Shown here: piece after piece, positions 1 through 11,150 of the stretch | Layout: every line of letters starts with the position of its first letter | Numbering within the stretch: the stretch's first letter is position 1 | DNA from: an uncultured Flavobacteriales bacterium | Lineage (GTDB): Bacteria; Bacteroidota; Bacteroidia; Flavobacteriales_D; Sanyastnellaceae | Assembly (NCBI GenBank): GCA_949373165.1 | Contig: CASICO010000021.1 | Coordinates: 1-61,964 of the forward strand | Length of the DNA stretch: 61,964 nucleotides | Direction of reading: 5' to 3' | Made by a program: the position numbers and the translations under genes | The notes under the pieces: generated by a model | What the model was told of the DNA's origin: nothing | What the model saw: only the letters and a program-made list of their open reading frames with translations | Database searches by the model: none

Positions 1-1
1 T

Positions 2-928
2 GCCAAGATGATTCGAATGGTTCGGGAGCCAGATGTCCCCGAAGCGCCATTGGATGCAGAAAATCCGCAGCTATGGCGGTATTTTAAATTCCGGGAGCTC
101 TATTGGGACCGTGTCGACTTTACTGATGGCCGTTTGGTTCGCGATCCCGCTTTGCACACGTTGTTGGAGCAATACTGGAGTTCAGTCATGCCGCAGTTGC
201 CGGATACTGCATTGGTCGAAGTCAACAAGTTGATTTCTCGGTCCACGAGCAACCCCGACATGTTCAAGTATCTCGTACACTTCTTTACGTTTTCCGCAGA
301 GAAGAGCCAGGTCATGTGCATGGACAAGGTTTTTGTCAATTTGGTGGATCGATATTATGCCACAGGCAAAGCGGACTGGCTCAAAGGCGAGCAACTTAAA
401 AAGGTCACCGACCGCGCCGAAGACCTCCGTTACAGTCAATGTGGTAACCGCATTCCGAACATCATTCTGCCAGACACAACCCAAGAAAATTGGGTAAGCC
501 TGTACGATGTAGAGGCCAAATACACCTTGGTTTCCATCTGGGAATCCACCTGTGGTCACTGTAAAAAGGAGATGCCGAAGCTGCAGGAGTTGTACGACAA
601 ATGGCATGACAAAGGCCTTGAGATTTATGCCATTGGCAATGATTTTGAGCCGGAGCCCTGGTTGGATTTTGTGAGAAAAAAAGACATCCAAGATTGGATT
701 CACGTGTCTGACAATCCTGCAATTAACGCGGCAGACAGTGCGACAGCCTTGATTATGGCGGGCATCACAACCCTCCAGAGTTTGAATTTCCGAACCACAT
801 TCGACGTGTATGCTACACCCAAGATGTTTTTGTTGGACGCCGACAAGCGCGTCATCGCCAAGCAGGTGGGTGCAGAGCAAATTGAGGACATCTTGAGCCG
901 TCAAGAGGCCATGCTGAAAATGGACTGA
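2..928 (+). CDS. Thioredoxin-like (TlpA/ResA type) protein, 5' partial
   Basis: The C-terminal half is a thioredoxin fold of the TlpA/ResA type. A strand ending in VSIWEST runs into the redox motif CGHC (Cys182-Cys185 counting from the ATG at 8), followed by KKEMPKL, and further on comes the cis-Pro strand ATPKMFLL. The first 150 residues have no cysteine pair and resemble the helical DUF5106-type domain that precedes thioredoxin in many Bacteroidota exported proteins. The frame is open to the window edge (Ala-Lys before the first ATG), and such proteins normally carry a signal peptide and a further N-terminal domain. I therefore infer that the true start lies upstream. The likely role is a periplasmic thiol-disulfide oxidoreductase; the substrate is unknown. 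A terminator hairpin lies about 160 bases downstream. Confidence 0.85.
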   Translation, partial: AKMIRMVREPDVPEAPLDAENPQLWRYFKFRELYWDRVDFTDGRLVRDPALHTLLEQYWSSVMPQLPDTALVEVNKLISRSTSNPDMFKYLVHFFTFSAEKSQVMCMDKVFVNLVDRYYATGKADWLKGEQLKKVTDRAEDLRYSQCGNRIPNIILPDTTQENWVSLYDVEAKYTLVSIWESTCGHCKKEMPKLQELYDKWHDKGLEIYAIGNDFEPEPWLDFVRKKDIQDWIHVSDNPAINAADSATALIMAGITTLQSLNFRTTFDVYATPKMFLLDADKRVIAKQVGAEQIEDILSRQEAMLKMD

Positions 929-1091
929 GTGTCACTCTCCCCTCCTCCCCTTTTCTTTTTTGTTGGGTGTCTATTCGCTTTGCGGATGTGTGGCAGAAGA
1001 ATGGAGGTCTTGGAAAACTTGGAGGCACCGATTGGAAGAGCGGTGGATTGAAATGGGATTGACTTTCTTCTGTTTTCGTCAAGGACATAAA

Positions 1092-1121
1092 AAAAGCCGC
1101 GCCATTGACGGCGCGGCTTTT
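1092..1121. terminator. Rho-independent terminator, probably bidirectional
   Basis: A 12-base perfect stem, AAAAGCCGCGCC / GGCGCGGCTTTT, with a 6-base loop has an A-run on one side and a T-run on the other. It sits between the plus-strand thioredoxin-like gene ending at 928 and the minus-strand giant gene ending at 1140, so it can serve both. The stretch from 929 to 1091 holds nothing else I recognise. Confidence 0.85.
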
Positions 1122-1139
1122 CTCTTGATCATGCGTGAT

Positions 1140-4100
1140 TTATTCGCACGTGGTCTCCCACAAAGACAGGAAGATCAAAAGGTCTGGCGTATTGACTGAA
1201 CCGTCTCCTGAGACGTCAAACAGGCACGCGCCGACTTGGCCAGTCTCGAGGAAGGACGCAACTGCCATCGTCAACAGTGGCCACATCGCTGTAATTCAAG
1301 GCTTCGCTGTAAGTGCAGCCTGCATATTGATTGGACCCGTCAATGGTTGTGCCGTCGCAGTTAAAACCATATGCGGGGTAAGTGCATGAACCATTGTCCG
1401 CTGTGGCACCCAGTTGATAGTTACAAGCATCCGAGTAGGTGCATCCGTAGACTTCGAGGGGGTCACATATGCCATTCTGATTGTAGTCTGGACAGTCGTT
1501 CTCGTCTTCGTCACAGATGCCGTTGTTGTTGCTGTCATTCACGCAGTTTCCGTCGCAATCCAATCCAGCATCTGCATAGGTGCAAGAGCCGTCGTCATCT
1601 GTTGCGTCAACATTATAATTGCAAGCGACAGAATCCGTGCAACCGATGCAACTGCTGAACTCACATGAACCGTCGTCATCCGTAGCGAGAACGTTGTAGT
1701 TGCATGCAGAGGCGTCATTGCACCCAGAGACTTCGTCTGCGTCACAGATGCCATCTTGATCTGTGTCGTTGCTGACGAGGGTTCCAGATCCGTCAATTTG
1801 ACCAGAGCAAGTCTCACAGCCTACGGGGAATGTGCAGAGGGTATTGTCGACGTCCGTTGTGAAGGTTGCGTCATAGTTGCAAGCTGCCGCATCGGTACAT
1901 CCGGTCACTTCGTCGGCAGTCGCAGACGCCATCGCTGTCGGCGTCGTTGTCGACCACGGTTCCGGTTCCATCTGTGCCACCAGAACAGGACTCACAACCT
2001 GTTGCGAAAATGCAGAGGGTGTTGTCGGTGTCTGTGGTTGAAGTTGCGTCATAGTTGCAAGCTGCCGCATTGGTACAACCGGTCACTTCGTCGGCATTGC
2101 AGACGCCATCGTTGTCGGCATCGTTGTCGACGACGGTTCCAGTTCCATCTGTGCCACCAGAACAGGACTCACAACCGGTTGCGAAAGTGCAGAGGGTGTT
2201 GTCGGTGTCGGTGGCAGGAGTTTGCGTCGTAGTTGCAAGCTGCCGCATTGGTACATCCGGTCACTTCGTCGGCATCGCAGACGCCATCGCTGTCGGCGTC
2301 GTTGTCGACCACGGTTCCAGTTCCGTCTGTGCCACCAGAGCAGGACTCACAACCTGTTGCGAAAGTGCAGAGGGAGTTGTCGGTATCGGTGGTTGGAGTT
2401 GCGTCATAGTTGCAAGCTGCCGCATCGGTACAACCGGTCACTTCGTCGGCATCGCAGACGCCATCGCTGTCGGCATCGTTGTCGATTACTGAGCCGTCAA
2501 TGCAAGACTGGCATATGCCATCGATGTAGGTGCACAGGCTGTTGTCGGTATCTGAGAAGTCTCCAACATTACAGGCACTGGGGTCTGTGCAACCTGCCAC
2601 TTCATCGTTGTCGCAAATGCCATCTTCATCGGCATCATTGTCAACGACCTCACCATTGATGCAGGTTTGGCAAATGCCATCGGTGAAAGTGCAGATCGTG
2701 TTGTCGGTGTCGGTGGTTGGAGTTGCGTCGTAGTTGCAGGCAGAGGCATCGGTACATCCGATCACTTCGTCGGCATCGCAGACGCCATCGTTGTCGGCGT
2801 CGTTGTCGACCACGGTTCCAGTTCCGTCTGTGCCACCAGAGCAGGACTCACAACCTGTTGCGAAAATGCAGAGGGTGTTGTCGGTGTCTGTGGTTGGAGT
2901 TGCATCGTAGTTGCAAGCTGCGGCATTGGTGCATCCGGTCACTTCGTCTGCATCGCAGACGCCATCGTTGTCGGCATCGTTGTCGACCACCGTTCCTGTT
3001 CCGTCAACCTGACCAGAGCAGGACTCACAACCTGTTGCGAAAATGCAGAGGGCGTTGTCGGTGTCGGTGGTTGGAGTTGCATCGTAGTTGCAAGCTGCGG
3101 CATTGGTACATCCGGTCACTTCGTCGGCATTGCAGACGCCATCGTTGTCGGCATCGTTGTCGACCACGGTTCCTGTTCCGTCAACCTGACCAGAGCAGGA
3201 CTCACAACCTGTTGCGAAAGTGCAGAGGGTGTTGTCGGTGTCGGTGGTTGGAGTTGCATCGTAGTTGCAAGCTGCGGCATTGGTACATCCGGTCACTTCG
3301 TCTGCATCGCAGACGCCATCGCTGTCGGCATCGTTGTCGACGACGGTTCCAGTTCCATCTGTGCCACCAGAACAGGACTCACAACCGGTTGCGAAAGTGC
3401 AGAGGGTGTTGTCGGTGTCGGTGGCAGGGTTTGCGTCATAGTTGCAAGCTGCCGCATTGGTACATCCGGTCACTTCGTCGGCATCGCAGACGCCATCGCT
3501 GTCGGCGTCGTTGTCGACCACGGTTCCAGTTCCGTCTGTGCCACCAGAGCAAGACTCACAACCTGTTGCGAAAGTGCAGAGGGAGTTGTCGGTATCGGTG
3601 GTTGGAGTTGCGTCATAGTTGCAAGCTGCCGCATCGGTACAACCGGTCACTTCGTCGGCATCGCAGACGCCATCGCTGTCGGCATCGTTGTCGATTACTG
3701 AGCCGTCAATGCAAGACTGGCATATGCCATCGATGTAGGTGCACAGGCTGTTGTCTGTATCTGAGAAGTCTCCAACATTACAGGCACTGGGGTCTGTGCA
3801 ACCTGCCACTTCATCGTTGTCGCAAATGCCATCTTCATCGGCATCATTGTCAACGACCTCACCATTGATGCAGGTTTGGCAAATGCCATCGGTGAAAGTG
3901 CAGATCGTGTTGTCGGTGTCGGTGGTTGGAGTTGCGTCGTAGTTGCAGGCAGAGGCATCGGTACATCCGATCACTTCGTCGGCATCGCAGACGCCATCGT
4001 TGTCGGCGTCGTTGTCGATCACGGTTCCAGTTCCATCTGTGCCACCAGAACAGGACTCACAACCCGCTGCGAAAATGCAGAGGGCGTTGTCGGTGTCTGT

Positions 4101-7100
4101 GGTTGGAGTTGCATCGTAGTTGCAAGCTGCGGCATTGGTGCACCCGGTCACTTCGTCGGCATCGCAGACGCCATCGCTGTCGGCATCGTTGTCGACCACG
4201 GTTCCTGTTCCGTCAACCTGACCAGAGCAGGACTCACAACCTGTTGCGAAAATGCAGAGGGCGTTGTCGGTGTCTGTGGTTGGAGTTGCATCGTAGTTGC
4301 AAGCTGCGGCATCGGTACATCCGGTCACTTCGTCGGCATTGCAGACGCCATCGTTGTCGGCATCGTTGTCGACCACGGTTCCTGTTCCGTCAACCTGACC
4401 AGAGCAGGACTCACAACCTGTTGCGAAAGTGCAGAGGGTGTTGTCGGTGTCTGTGGTTGGAGTTGCATCGTAGTTGCAAGCTGCGGCATTGGTACATCCG
4501 GTCACTTCGTTGGCATTGCAGACGCCGTCGTTGTCGGCATCGTTGTCGACCACGGTTCCTGTTCCGTCAACCTGACCAGAGCAGGACTCACAACCTGTTG
4601 CGAAAATGCAGACGGAGTTGTCGGTGTCGGTGGTTGGAGTTGCATCGTAGTTGCAAGCTGCGGCATTGGTGCATCCGGTCACTTCGTCGGCATCGCAGAC
4701 GCCATCGCTGTCGGCGTCGTTGTCGACGACGGTTCCAGTTCCATCTGTGCCACCAGAACAGGACTCACAACCTGTTGCGAAAGTGCAGAGGGTGTTGTCG
4801 GTGTCTGTGGTTGGGTTTGCGTCGTAGTTGCAAGCTGCAGCATCGGTACATCCGGTCACTTCGTCGGCATCGCAGACGCCATCGCTGTCGGCGTCGTTGT
4901 CGACAACGGTTCCGGTTCCGTCTGAGCCACCTGAACAGGACTCACAACCTGTTGCGAAAATGCAGAGGGTGTTGTCGGTGTCGGTGGTAGGGTTTGCGTC
5001 GTAGTTGCAAGCTGCCGCATTGGTACAACCGGTCACTTCGTCTGCATCGCAGACGCCATCGCTGTCGGCGTCGTTGTCGATTACTGAGCCATCAATGCAA
5101 GACTGGCATATGCCATCGATGTAGGTGCACAGGCTGTTGTCTGTATCTGAGAAGTCTCCAACATTACAGGCACTGGGGTCTGTGCAACCTGCCACTTCAT
5201 CGTTGTCGCAAATGCCATCTTCATCGGCATCATTGTCAATGACCTCACCATTGATGCAGGTTTGGCAAATGCCATCGGTGAAAGTGCAGATCGTGTTGTC
5301 GGTGTCGGTGGTTGGAGTTGCGTCGTAGTTGCAAGCTGCGGAGTCGGTGCATCCGGTCACTTCGTCTGCATCGCAGACGCCATCGCTGTCGGCATCGTTG
5401 TCGACAATGGCTCCAGAACCATTCGTCTCTCCTGAGCACGTTTCACATCCCGTTGCGAAAATGCAGAGGGAGTTGTCTGTGTCGGTGGTTGGAGTTGCGT
5501 CGTAGTTGCACGCTGCAGAGTCGGTGCAGCCTTTGACTTCGTCGGCATTGCAGACGCCGTCGTTGTCGGCATCGTTGTCTACCACGGTTCCTGTTCCGTC
5601 AACCTGACCAGAGCAGGACTCACAACCTGTTGCGAAAATGCAGAGGGAGTTGTCGGTGTCGGTGGTTGGAGTTGCGTCGTAGTTGCAAGCTGCGGAGTCG
5701 GTGCATCCGGTCACTTCGTCGGCATCGCAGACGCCATCGTTGTCGGCGTCGTTGTCGATCACGGTTCCAGTTCCATCTGTGCCACCAGAACAGGACTCAC
5801 AACCCGCTGCGAAAATGCAGAGGGCGTTGTCGGTGTCTGTGGTTGGAGTTGCGTCGTAGTTGCAAGCTGCGGCATTGGTGCATCCGGTCACTTCGTCGGC
5901 ATCGCAGACGCCATCGCTGTCGGCATCGTTGTCGACAATGGCTCCAGAACCATTCGTCTCTCCTGAGCACGTTTCACATCCCGTTGCGAAAATGCAGAGG
6001 GAGTTGTCGGTGTCGGTGGTTGGAGTTGCGTCGTAGTTGCACGCTGCAGAGTCGGTGCAGCCTTTGACTTCGTCGGCATTGCAGACGCCGTCGTTGTCGG
6101 CATCGTTGTCTACCACGGTTCCTGTTCCGTCAACCTGACCAGAGCAGGACTCACAACCTGTTGTGAAAATGCAGAGGGAGTTGTCGGTGTCGGTGGTTGG
6201 AGTTGCGTCGTAGTTGCAAGCTGCGGAGTCGGTGCATCCGGTCACTTCGTCGGCATCGCAGACGCCATCGTTGTCGGCGTCGTTGTCGATCACGGTTCCA
6301 GTTCCATCTGTGCCACCAGAACAGGACTCACAACCCGCTGCGAAAATGCAGAGGGCGTTGTCGGTGTCTGTGGTTGGAGTTGCATCGTAGTTGCAAGCTG
6401 CGGCATTGGTGCACCCGGTCACTTCGTCGGCATCGCAGACGCCATCGTTGTCGGCATCGTTGTCGACCACGGTTCCTGTTCCGTCAACCTGGCCAGAGCA
6501 GGACTCACAACCTGTTGCGAAAATGCAGAGGGAGTTGTCGGTGTCTGTGGTTGGAGTTGCATCGTAGTTGCAAGCTGCGGCATTGGTACATCCGGTCACT
6601 TCGTCGGCATCGCAGACGCCATCGTTGTCGGCATCGTTGTCGACCACGGTTCCTGTTCCGTCAACCTGACCAGAGCAGGACTCACAACCTGTTGCGAAAA
6701 TGCAGAGGGCGTTGTCGGTGTCTGTGGTTGGAGTTGCATCGTAGTTGCAAGCTGCGGCATTGGTACATCCGGTCACTTCGTTGGCATTGCAGACGCCGTC
6801 GTTGTCGGCATCGTTGTCGACCACGGTTCCTGTTCCGTCAACCTGACCAGAGCAGGACTCACAACCTGTTGCGAAAATGCAGACGGAGTTGTCGGTGTCG
6901 GTGGTTGAAGTTGCGTCGTAGTTGCACGCTGCGGCATCGGTACATCCGGTCACTTCGTTTGCATCGCAGACGCCATCGCTGTCGGCATCGTTGTCGACAA
7001 TGGATCCAGAACCATCCGTCTCTCCTGAGCACGTTTCACAACCCGTTGCGAAAGTGCAGAGGGAGTTGTCGGTGTCGGTGGTTGGAGTTGCGTCGTAGTT

Positions 7101-10100
7101 GCAAGCTGCGGAGTCGGTGCATCCGGTCACTTCGTCGGCATTGCAGACGCCGTCGTTGTCGGCGTCGTTGTCGACCACGGTTCCGGTTCCGTCAACCTGG
7201 CCAGAGCAGGACTCGCAACCTGTTGCGAAAGTGCAGAGGGCGTTGTCGGTGTCGGTGGTTGGAGTTGCGTCATAGTTGCAAGCTGCCGCATCGGTGCATC
7301 CGGTCACTTCGTCGGCATTGCAGACGCCATCGCTGTCGGCGTCGTTGTCGACCACGGTTCCGGTTCCGTCAACCTGGCCAGAGCAGGACTCACAACCTGT
7401 TGTGAAAATGCAGAGGGAGTTGTCGGTGTCGGTGGTTGGAGTTGCGTCGTAGTTGCAAGCTGCGGAGTCGGTGCATCCGGTCACTTCGTCGGCATCGCAT
7501 ACGCCATCGTTGTCGGCGTCGTTGTCGACCACGGTTCCGGTTCCGTCAACCTGGCCAGAGCAGGACTCACAACCGGTTGCGAAAATGCAGAGGGAGTTGT
7601 CGGTGTCGGTGGTTGGAGTTGCGTCGTAGTTGCAGGCTGCAGAGTCGGTGCAGCCTGGGACCTCGTCGGCATTGCAGACGCCGTCGTTGTCGGCATCGTT
7701 GTCGACCACGGTTCCGGTTCCGTCAACCTGACCAGAGCAGGACTCGCAACCTGTTGCGAAAGTGCAGAGGGAGTTGTCGGTGTCGGTGGTTGGAGTTGCG
7801 TCGTAGTTGCAAGCTGCGGAGTCGGTGCATCCGGTCACTTCGTCGGCATCGCATACGCCATCGTTGTCGGCGTCGTTGTCGACGACGGTTCCGGTTCCGT
7901 CAACCTGACCAGAGCAGGACTCACAACCTGTTGCGAAAATGCACAGGGAGTTGTCGGTGTCTGTGGTTGGAGTTGCGTCGTAGTTGCAAGCTGCCGCATC
8001 GGTGCATCCGGTCACTTCGTCGGCATTGCAGACGCCGTCGTTGTCGGCATCGTTTTCGACCACGGTTCCGGTTCCGTCAACCTGACCAGAACAGGACTCG
8101 CAACCTACCGCAAATGTGCAGAGTGAGTTGTCTGGGTCGGTTGTGGGGTCTGCATCATAGTTACAAGCTACAGGGTTTGTGCACCCGAGCTCTTCATCTT
8201 GATCACAGACACCATCGTTGTCGGTGTCGTTGTCGACAACAGTTCCCGATCCGTTGTTTTCGCCGGAACAGGTTTCACAACCGGATGGGAAAACGCAGAG
8301 ATTGTTGTTGGTGTCCGTAGTGGGTGTTGCGTCGTAATTGCAGGCCGTTGTGTTTGTGCAACCCTCGATTTCGTTGGCATCACAAACACCGTCGTTGTCC
8401 GCATCGTTGTTGATGACGCTTCCTGTTCCGTCTGTGTCGCCTGAACAGGTTTGGCAACCGGTGGCAAAAATGCAAAGGCCATTGTCGGTATCGGTTGTGG
8501 GATTCGCATCGTAGTTGCACGCCGCTGAATCGGTACAACCGGTCACTTCGTCTGCATCGCAGACGCCATCGCTATCGGCATCGTTGTGGACGATGGAACC
8601 ACTTTCGCACGTCTCACAAATTCCGTCGACGAAAACGCAACTTCCATCATTGCTGGAGGCGTTAGGGTCGTAGTTGCATGCCGAAGAATCGGTGCAGCCG
8701 GCAAACATGCAAGAGCCGTTGTCGTAGTCGGCCGAGCTGTCGTAATTGGTGGCCGTGATGTCGGTGCATCCCCCGTCACCAACGGTAATGGATGCCACCA
8801 TACCGAGTGCAGCATGGATGCCGATTGAACAATCATATTGATATTCTCCGGGCACATTGAACGTCACTGCTCCCATACAGGTGCCTTGCACGTTTCCGAC
8901 GGAATTCGGCAGGCCAAAGGCCTCGGGGTTGCCGAAGCTGGTTTCGGTTTGTGTATCAATGTCGCCATTGACGTTGTGGAGTGATGAACTGTTGTTCTGC
9001 CAGACTACGGTTCCGCCCAAAGGAATGGACACGGAAGACGGGGTGAAGGCATAGTTCGTGACCGCCACCAAAACACCGTCTATTCCGCAGGCGTTGGCTT
9101 GACAACTGCCGTCATCTTGGTTTGCGGCAGGATCATAATTCCAGGCGTCATTGTCCATGCAGCCGAGATAGATACACGATCCGTCATTGGTGTCTGCGGT
9201 CTCGTCGTAATTGTCTGCATTGGGATCGGTACATCCGTTGTAGAAACAGGTGCCATCATCTTGTGTAGCCGCAGAACTGTAATTGGATGCGTCCAGGTCC
9301 ATGCACCCTTGGATTTCGCTGTCGTCACAAGTTCCGTTGTTGTCTATATCTGCTGTGCAGGTTCCGCCACAAGCGCCAACGGCGTCAAGTTGGTTGCCGT
9401 TGCAATCACAGTCACCTGCGGGGATGTCCGTGCAACCACATGTGTAGACCTCGCCAGGCCCATCGCATACGCCGCATACATCCTCGGTACCAATGCATGG
9501 GTCCACATCGTCACAGATGTAGTCGTTGTCTGCGTTTTCACAGCTGCAGATTTCAGGAAAAATGGGGGTGTAATCCCCCAAACCTTGCGTGCTAAAGCTG
9601 AACGGAAGTCGGTAGTCGTTGGTCGAATCGCTGGGTGCCGTTTCGGGTACGACTTGCAAGCCCAAAGTGCCGCTTACAACACCTGCTGTGGTGAATTGAG
9701 CGATCAACACCCGAAGGTTTTCATCGGGAATCACATTCGCCGAAGAGGGGTAAGCAAACCAAGTTCCTCCGATGTTTCCAGAGGCGTAGAGACCGCCTCC
9801 ATTGGAAAATTCTGCATCCCAATCGCCAATGGTGGAGACATCGACATAATCCAATCCTGACGGAGAGTCTGGCATTTGTGATGTCGCCCTATCGAGTCCG
9901 ATGGTGACCCAACTGTCATATTTGAGGTCCCTGTACGGAGAGATTTCGAAGAGCGAAGCTGAGTTGTTTGAGGGGGTAATTCCGCCCAATGGACTCATGT
10001 AAAATGGAGCGGTAGACGAGATGTCTAGGGCCGCGGCTGTTCCGCCAAAACCTGCAGTAACCAAAGTCAAGGCGTCATCGACTTGGGCATAGACCCGGTA

Positions 10101-11045
10101 GGTTTTCATTCCCGCCAGCGGGTCCGGCGTTCCAAAGACGTTTGTATTGATCTCGGTGGTGTCGTGATCGGCGATGATTTCGACTTCCAAAGACAAGGAG
10201 GGGATGCTGTCGTTGGGGAACGAAGCGCTCAACACTTGAACAGAGTCCGGGCAAGAGCAGAAGTCGCAAGAGCCGTTGTCGATGATGGCGGTTGGAGCGT
10301 AGTTGCAAGCCGAGCTTTCCATGCAGCCGTGGCTTTGGAAAGACAAATAGGGCCGGACACAATTCTCAGTGGTCGAGATGCCATTGCGGAACACCTGCAT
10401 GCCCATTTGGCCAGAGATTTGGCCGTCGGTGGTCAGCTGAGCCACCAGCACCTTGGAATTGGCTCCGGCCAGGCCATTGCTGTGGTTGTCTGAATCTTGA
10501 ATGTACCAAGCTGACCCTGTTGCGCTGTTGATGATTAAATCGTTGCCGCTGGCAAAACCATTGGATAGAGGATTACTCGAGTCTTCGGTCAACTTCACTT
10601 CGGTTTCATTGGCCCCTGAATCTGCTGTTTCTTCGATTCCGATGGTGACCCAGCTGTCGTAGACAATGTCCGGGAAGCTGGTGTAGAGAATGGGTGAGAT
10701 GAAGTTGGGCAAAGCATTGGCGCTTCCCGAAAAAAGAGAGGTCTGGTAAAAACCGGTTGTGCTGCTCACATTCAACGGTCGGTTGTCGTTGCCTTCAATG
10801 GCGCTGAGCTTGTCTGCGGAGCCCTCGCATTCCAAATAGACCCGATAGGTGTTGAATCCGCTGAGGTCCGTGGAGGACCCGTTGCCTCCCACGACACCAA
10901 TGTCCTCGTGAAGGAGTTCAATGGACAAAGAGTATCCTCCAGCAGTGGAGTCACACTGGGCTTCGGCTGTGAAAAAGCCGAATACGGTAACAATAAAAAA
11001 TACCAGCCCCAGAGTGGTTGGGGCAATGACCTTGGTTGCGGGCAT
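1140..11045 (-). CDS. Giant secreted Cys/Asp-rich repeat protein with cupredoxin domain (three apparent frameshifts)
   Basis: About 3300 residues if read as one gene. Order: signal peptide 1-30 (ending TAEAQ); two copies of an unnamed ~200-residue domain (about 38-236 and 283-488, each with YDSWVTIG); a CGVC/DCDCNGNQ calcium-type repeat (about 500-565); short GCTD..NYD..A..DDGSC repeats; a blue-copper domain (655-756); about 40 repeats of 59 residues; four short repeats; and an EF-hand-like tail, FDVSGDGSV...DLLIFL, ending ETTCE. The first frame runs intact to about 2220. The frame then shifts at about 2219 (an extra A versus the sister repeat at about 3429), at about 1919 (an extra G in GGCATCGCAG) and at about 1250-1266. 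All three equal +1 insertions and together restore the original frame, giving the tail and stop at 1140-1142. Either a degraded gene or, more likely, assembly or sequencing error. Function unknown; a calcium-stabilised surface or adhesive protein is inferred. Confidence 0.75.
1726..8699 (-). repeat. About 40 tandem 177-bp (59-residue) coding repeats
   Basis: In-frame direct repeats inside the giant gene. Each 59-residue unit begins GCTD/N.AACNYDA, continues with TTDTDN.LC.FATGCESCSG, and ends in an Asp-rich loop, DNDADNDGVC.ADEVT. Six cysteines recur at fixed positions and the D-x-D-x-D-G pattern looks like thrombospondin type 3 calcium-binding loops. Units at the N-terminal edge (about 8180-8699) and after about 1850 are more divergent, while the interior is near-identical at DNA level. 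This is typical of arrays homogenised by unequal crossing-over, and it is also the kind of sequence that assembles poorly. Confidence 0.95.
2486..5343 (-). repeat. Higher-order repeat of 1209/1386 bp built from the 59-residue units
   Basis: A distinctive doublet of shortened units (55 and 53 residues, containing ICTFTDGICQTC and ACNVGDFSDTDN) occurs at about 2486-2749, 3695-3958 and 5081-5344. The spacings are 1209 and 1386 bases, exactly 403 and 462 codons: the doublet plus five or six 59-residue units. Units in corresponding positions of successive blocks resemble each other; for example, the rare sequence ATDTDN at about 3421 recurs at about 2213. The array therefore grew partly by duplication of multi-unit blocks. 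Confidence 0.85.
8778..9083 (-). other. Embedded blue-copper (cupredoxin) domain of the giant protein
   Basis: Residues about 655-756 of the giant protein read as a plastocyanin-like fold. TNYAFTPSSVSIPLGGTVVW leads to His690 (SLHNVNG), then GAVTFNVPGEYQYDC with Cys739, His744 and Met749 in CSIGIHAALGM. His-Cys-His-Met is the type 1 copper ligand set, and C-x4-H-x4-M is the spacing found in rusticyanin. All ligands are present, so copper binding is plausible. What it does between repeat modules is unknown. Confidence 0.8.
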
Positions 11046-11150
11046 AGTGGCAAGTGATTTTTTTTGGCAACGTTAAGATGGGGCTAAAATTCGTCGAAAG
11101 CCTATAATTTATAATCTAATTTGTTTACGAGTATGACAAGCGAGATTATT

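Noticed and set aside
2667..7405. Long open frames on the plus strand (344-402 residues) rich in Arg/Cys or Val/Gly across the repeat array
   Set aside because: They are periodic shadows of the 177-bp minus-strand repeats. Their sequences repeat with the same period, have no start or domain logic, and lie opposite a clear secreted protein.
1726..8699. Regular direct repeats suggesting a CRISPR array or satellite DNA
   Set aside because: The period of 177 bases is an exact multiple of three, the repeats encode a cysteine-spaced protein in frame, and there are no unique spacers.
9099..9860. 253-residue plus-strand open frame
   Set aside because: It is antisense to the N-terminal domains of the giant protein, with no recognisable domain or start context.
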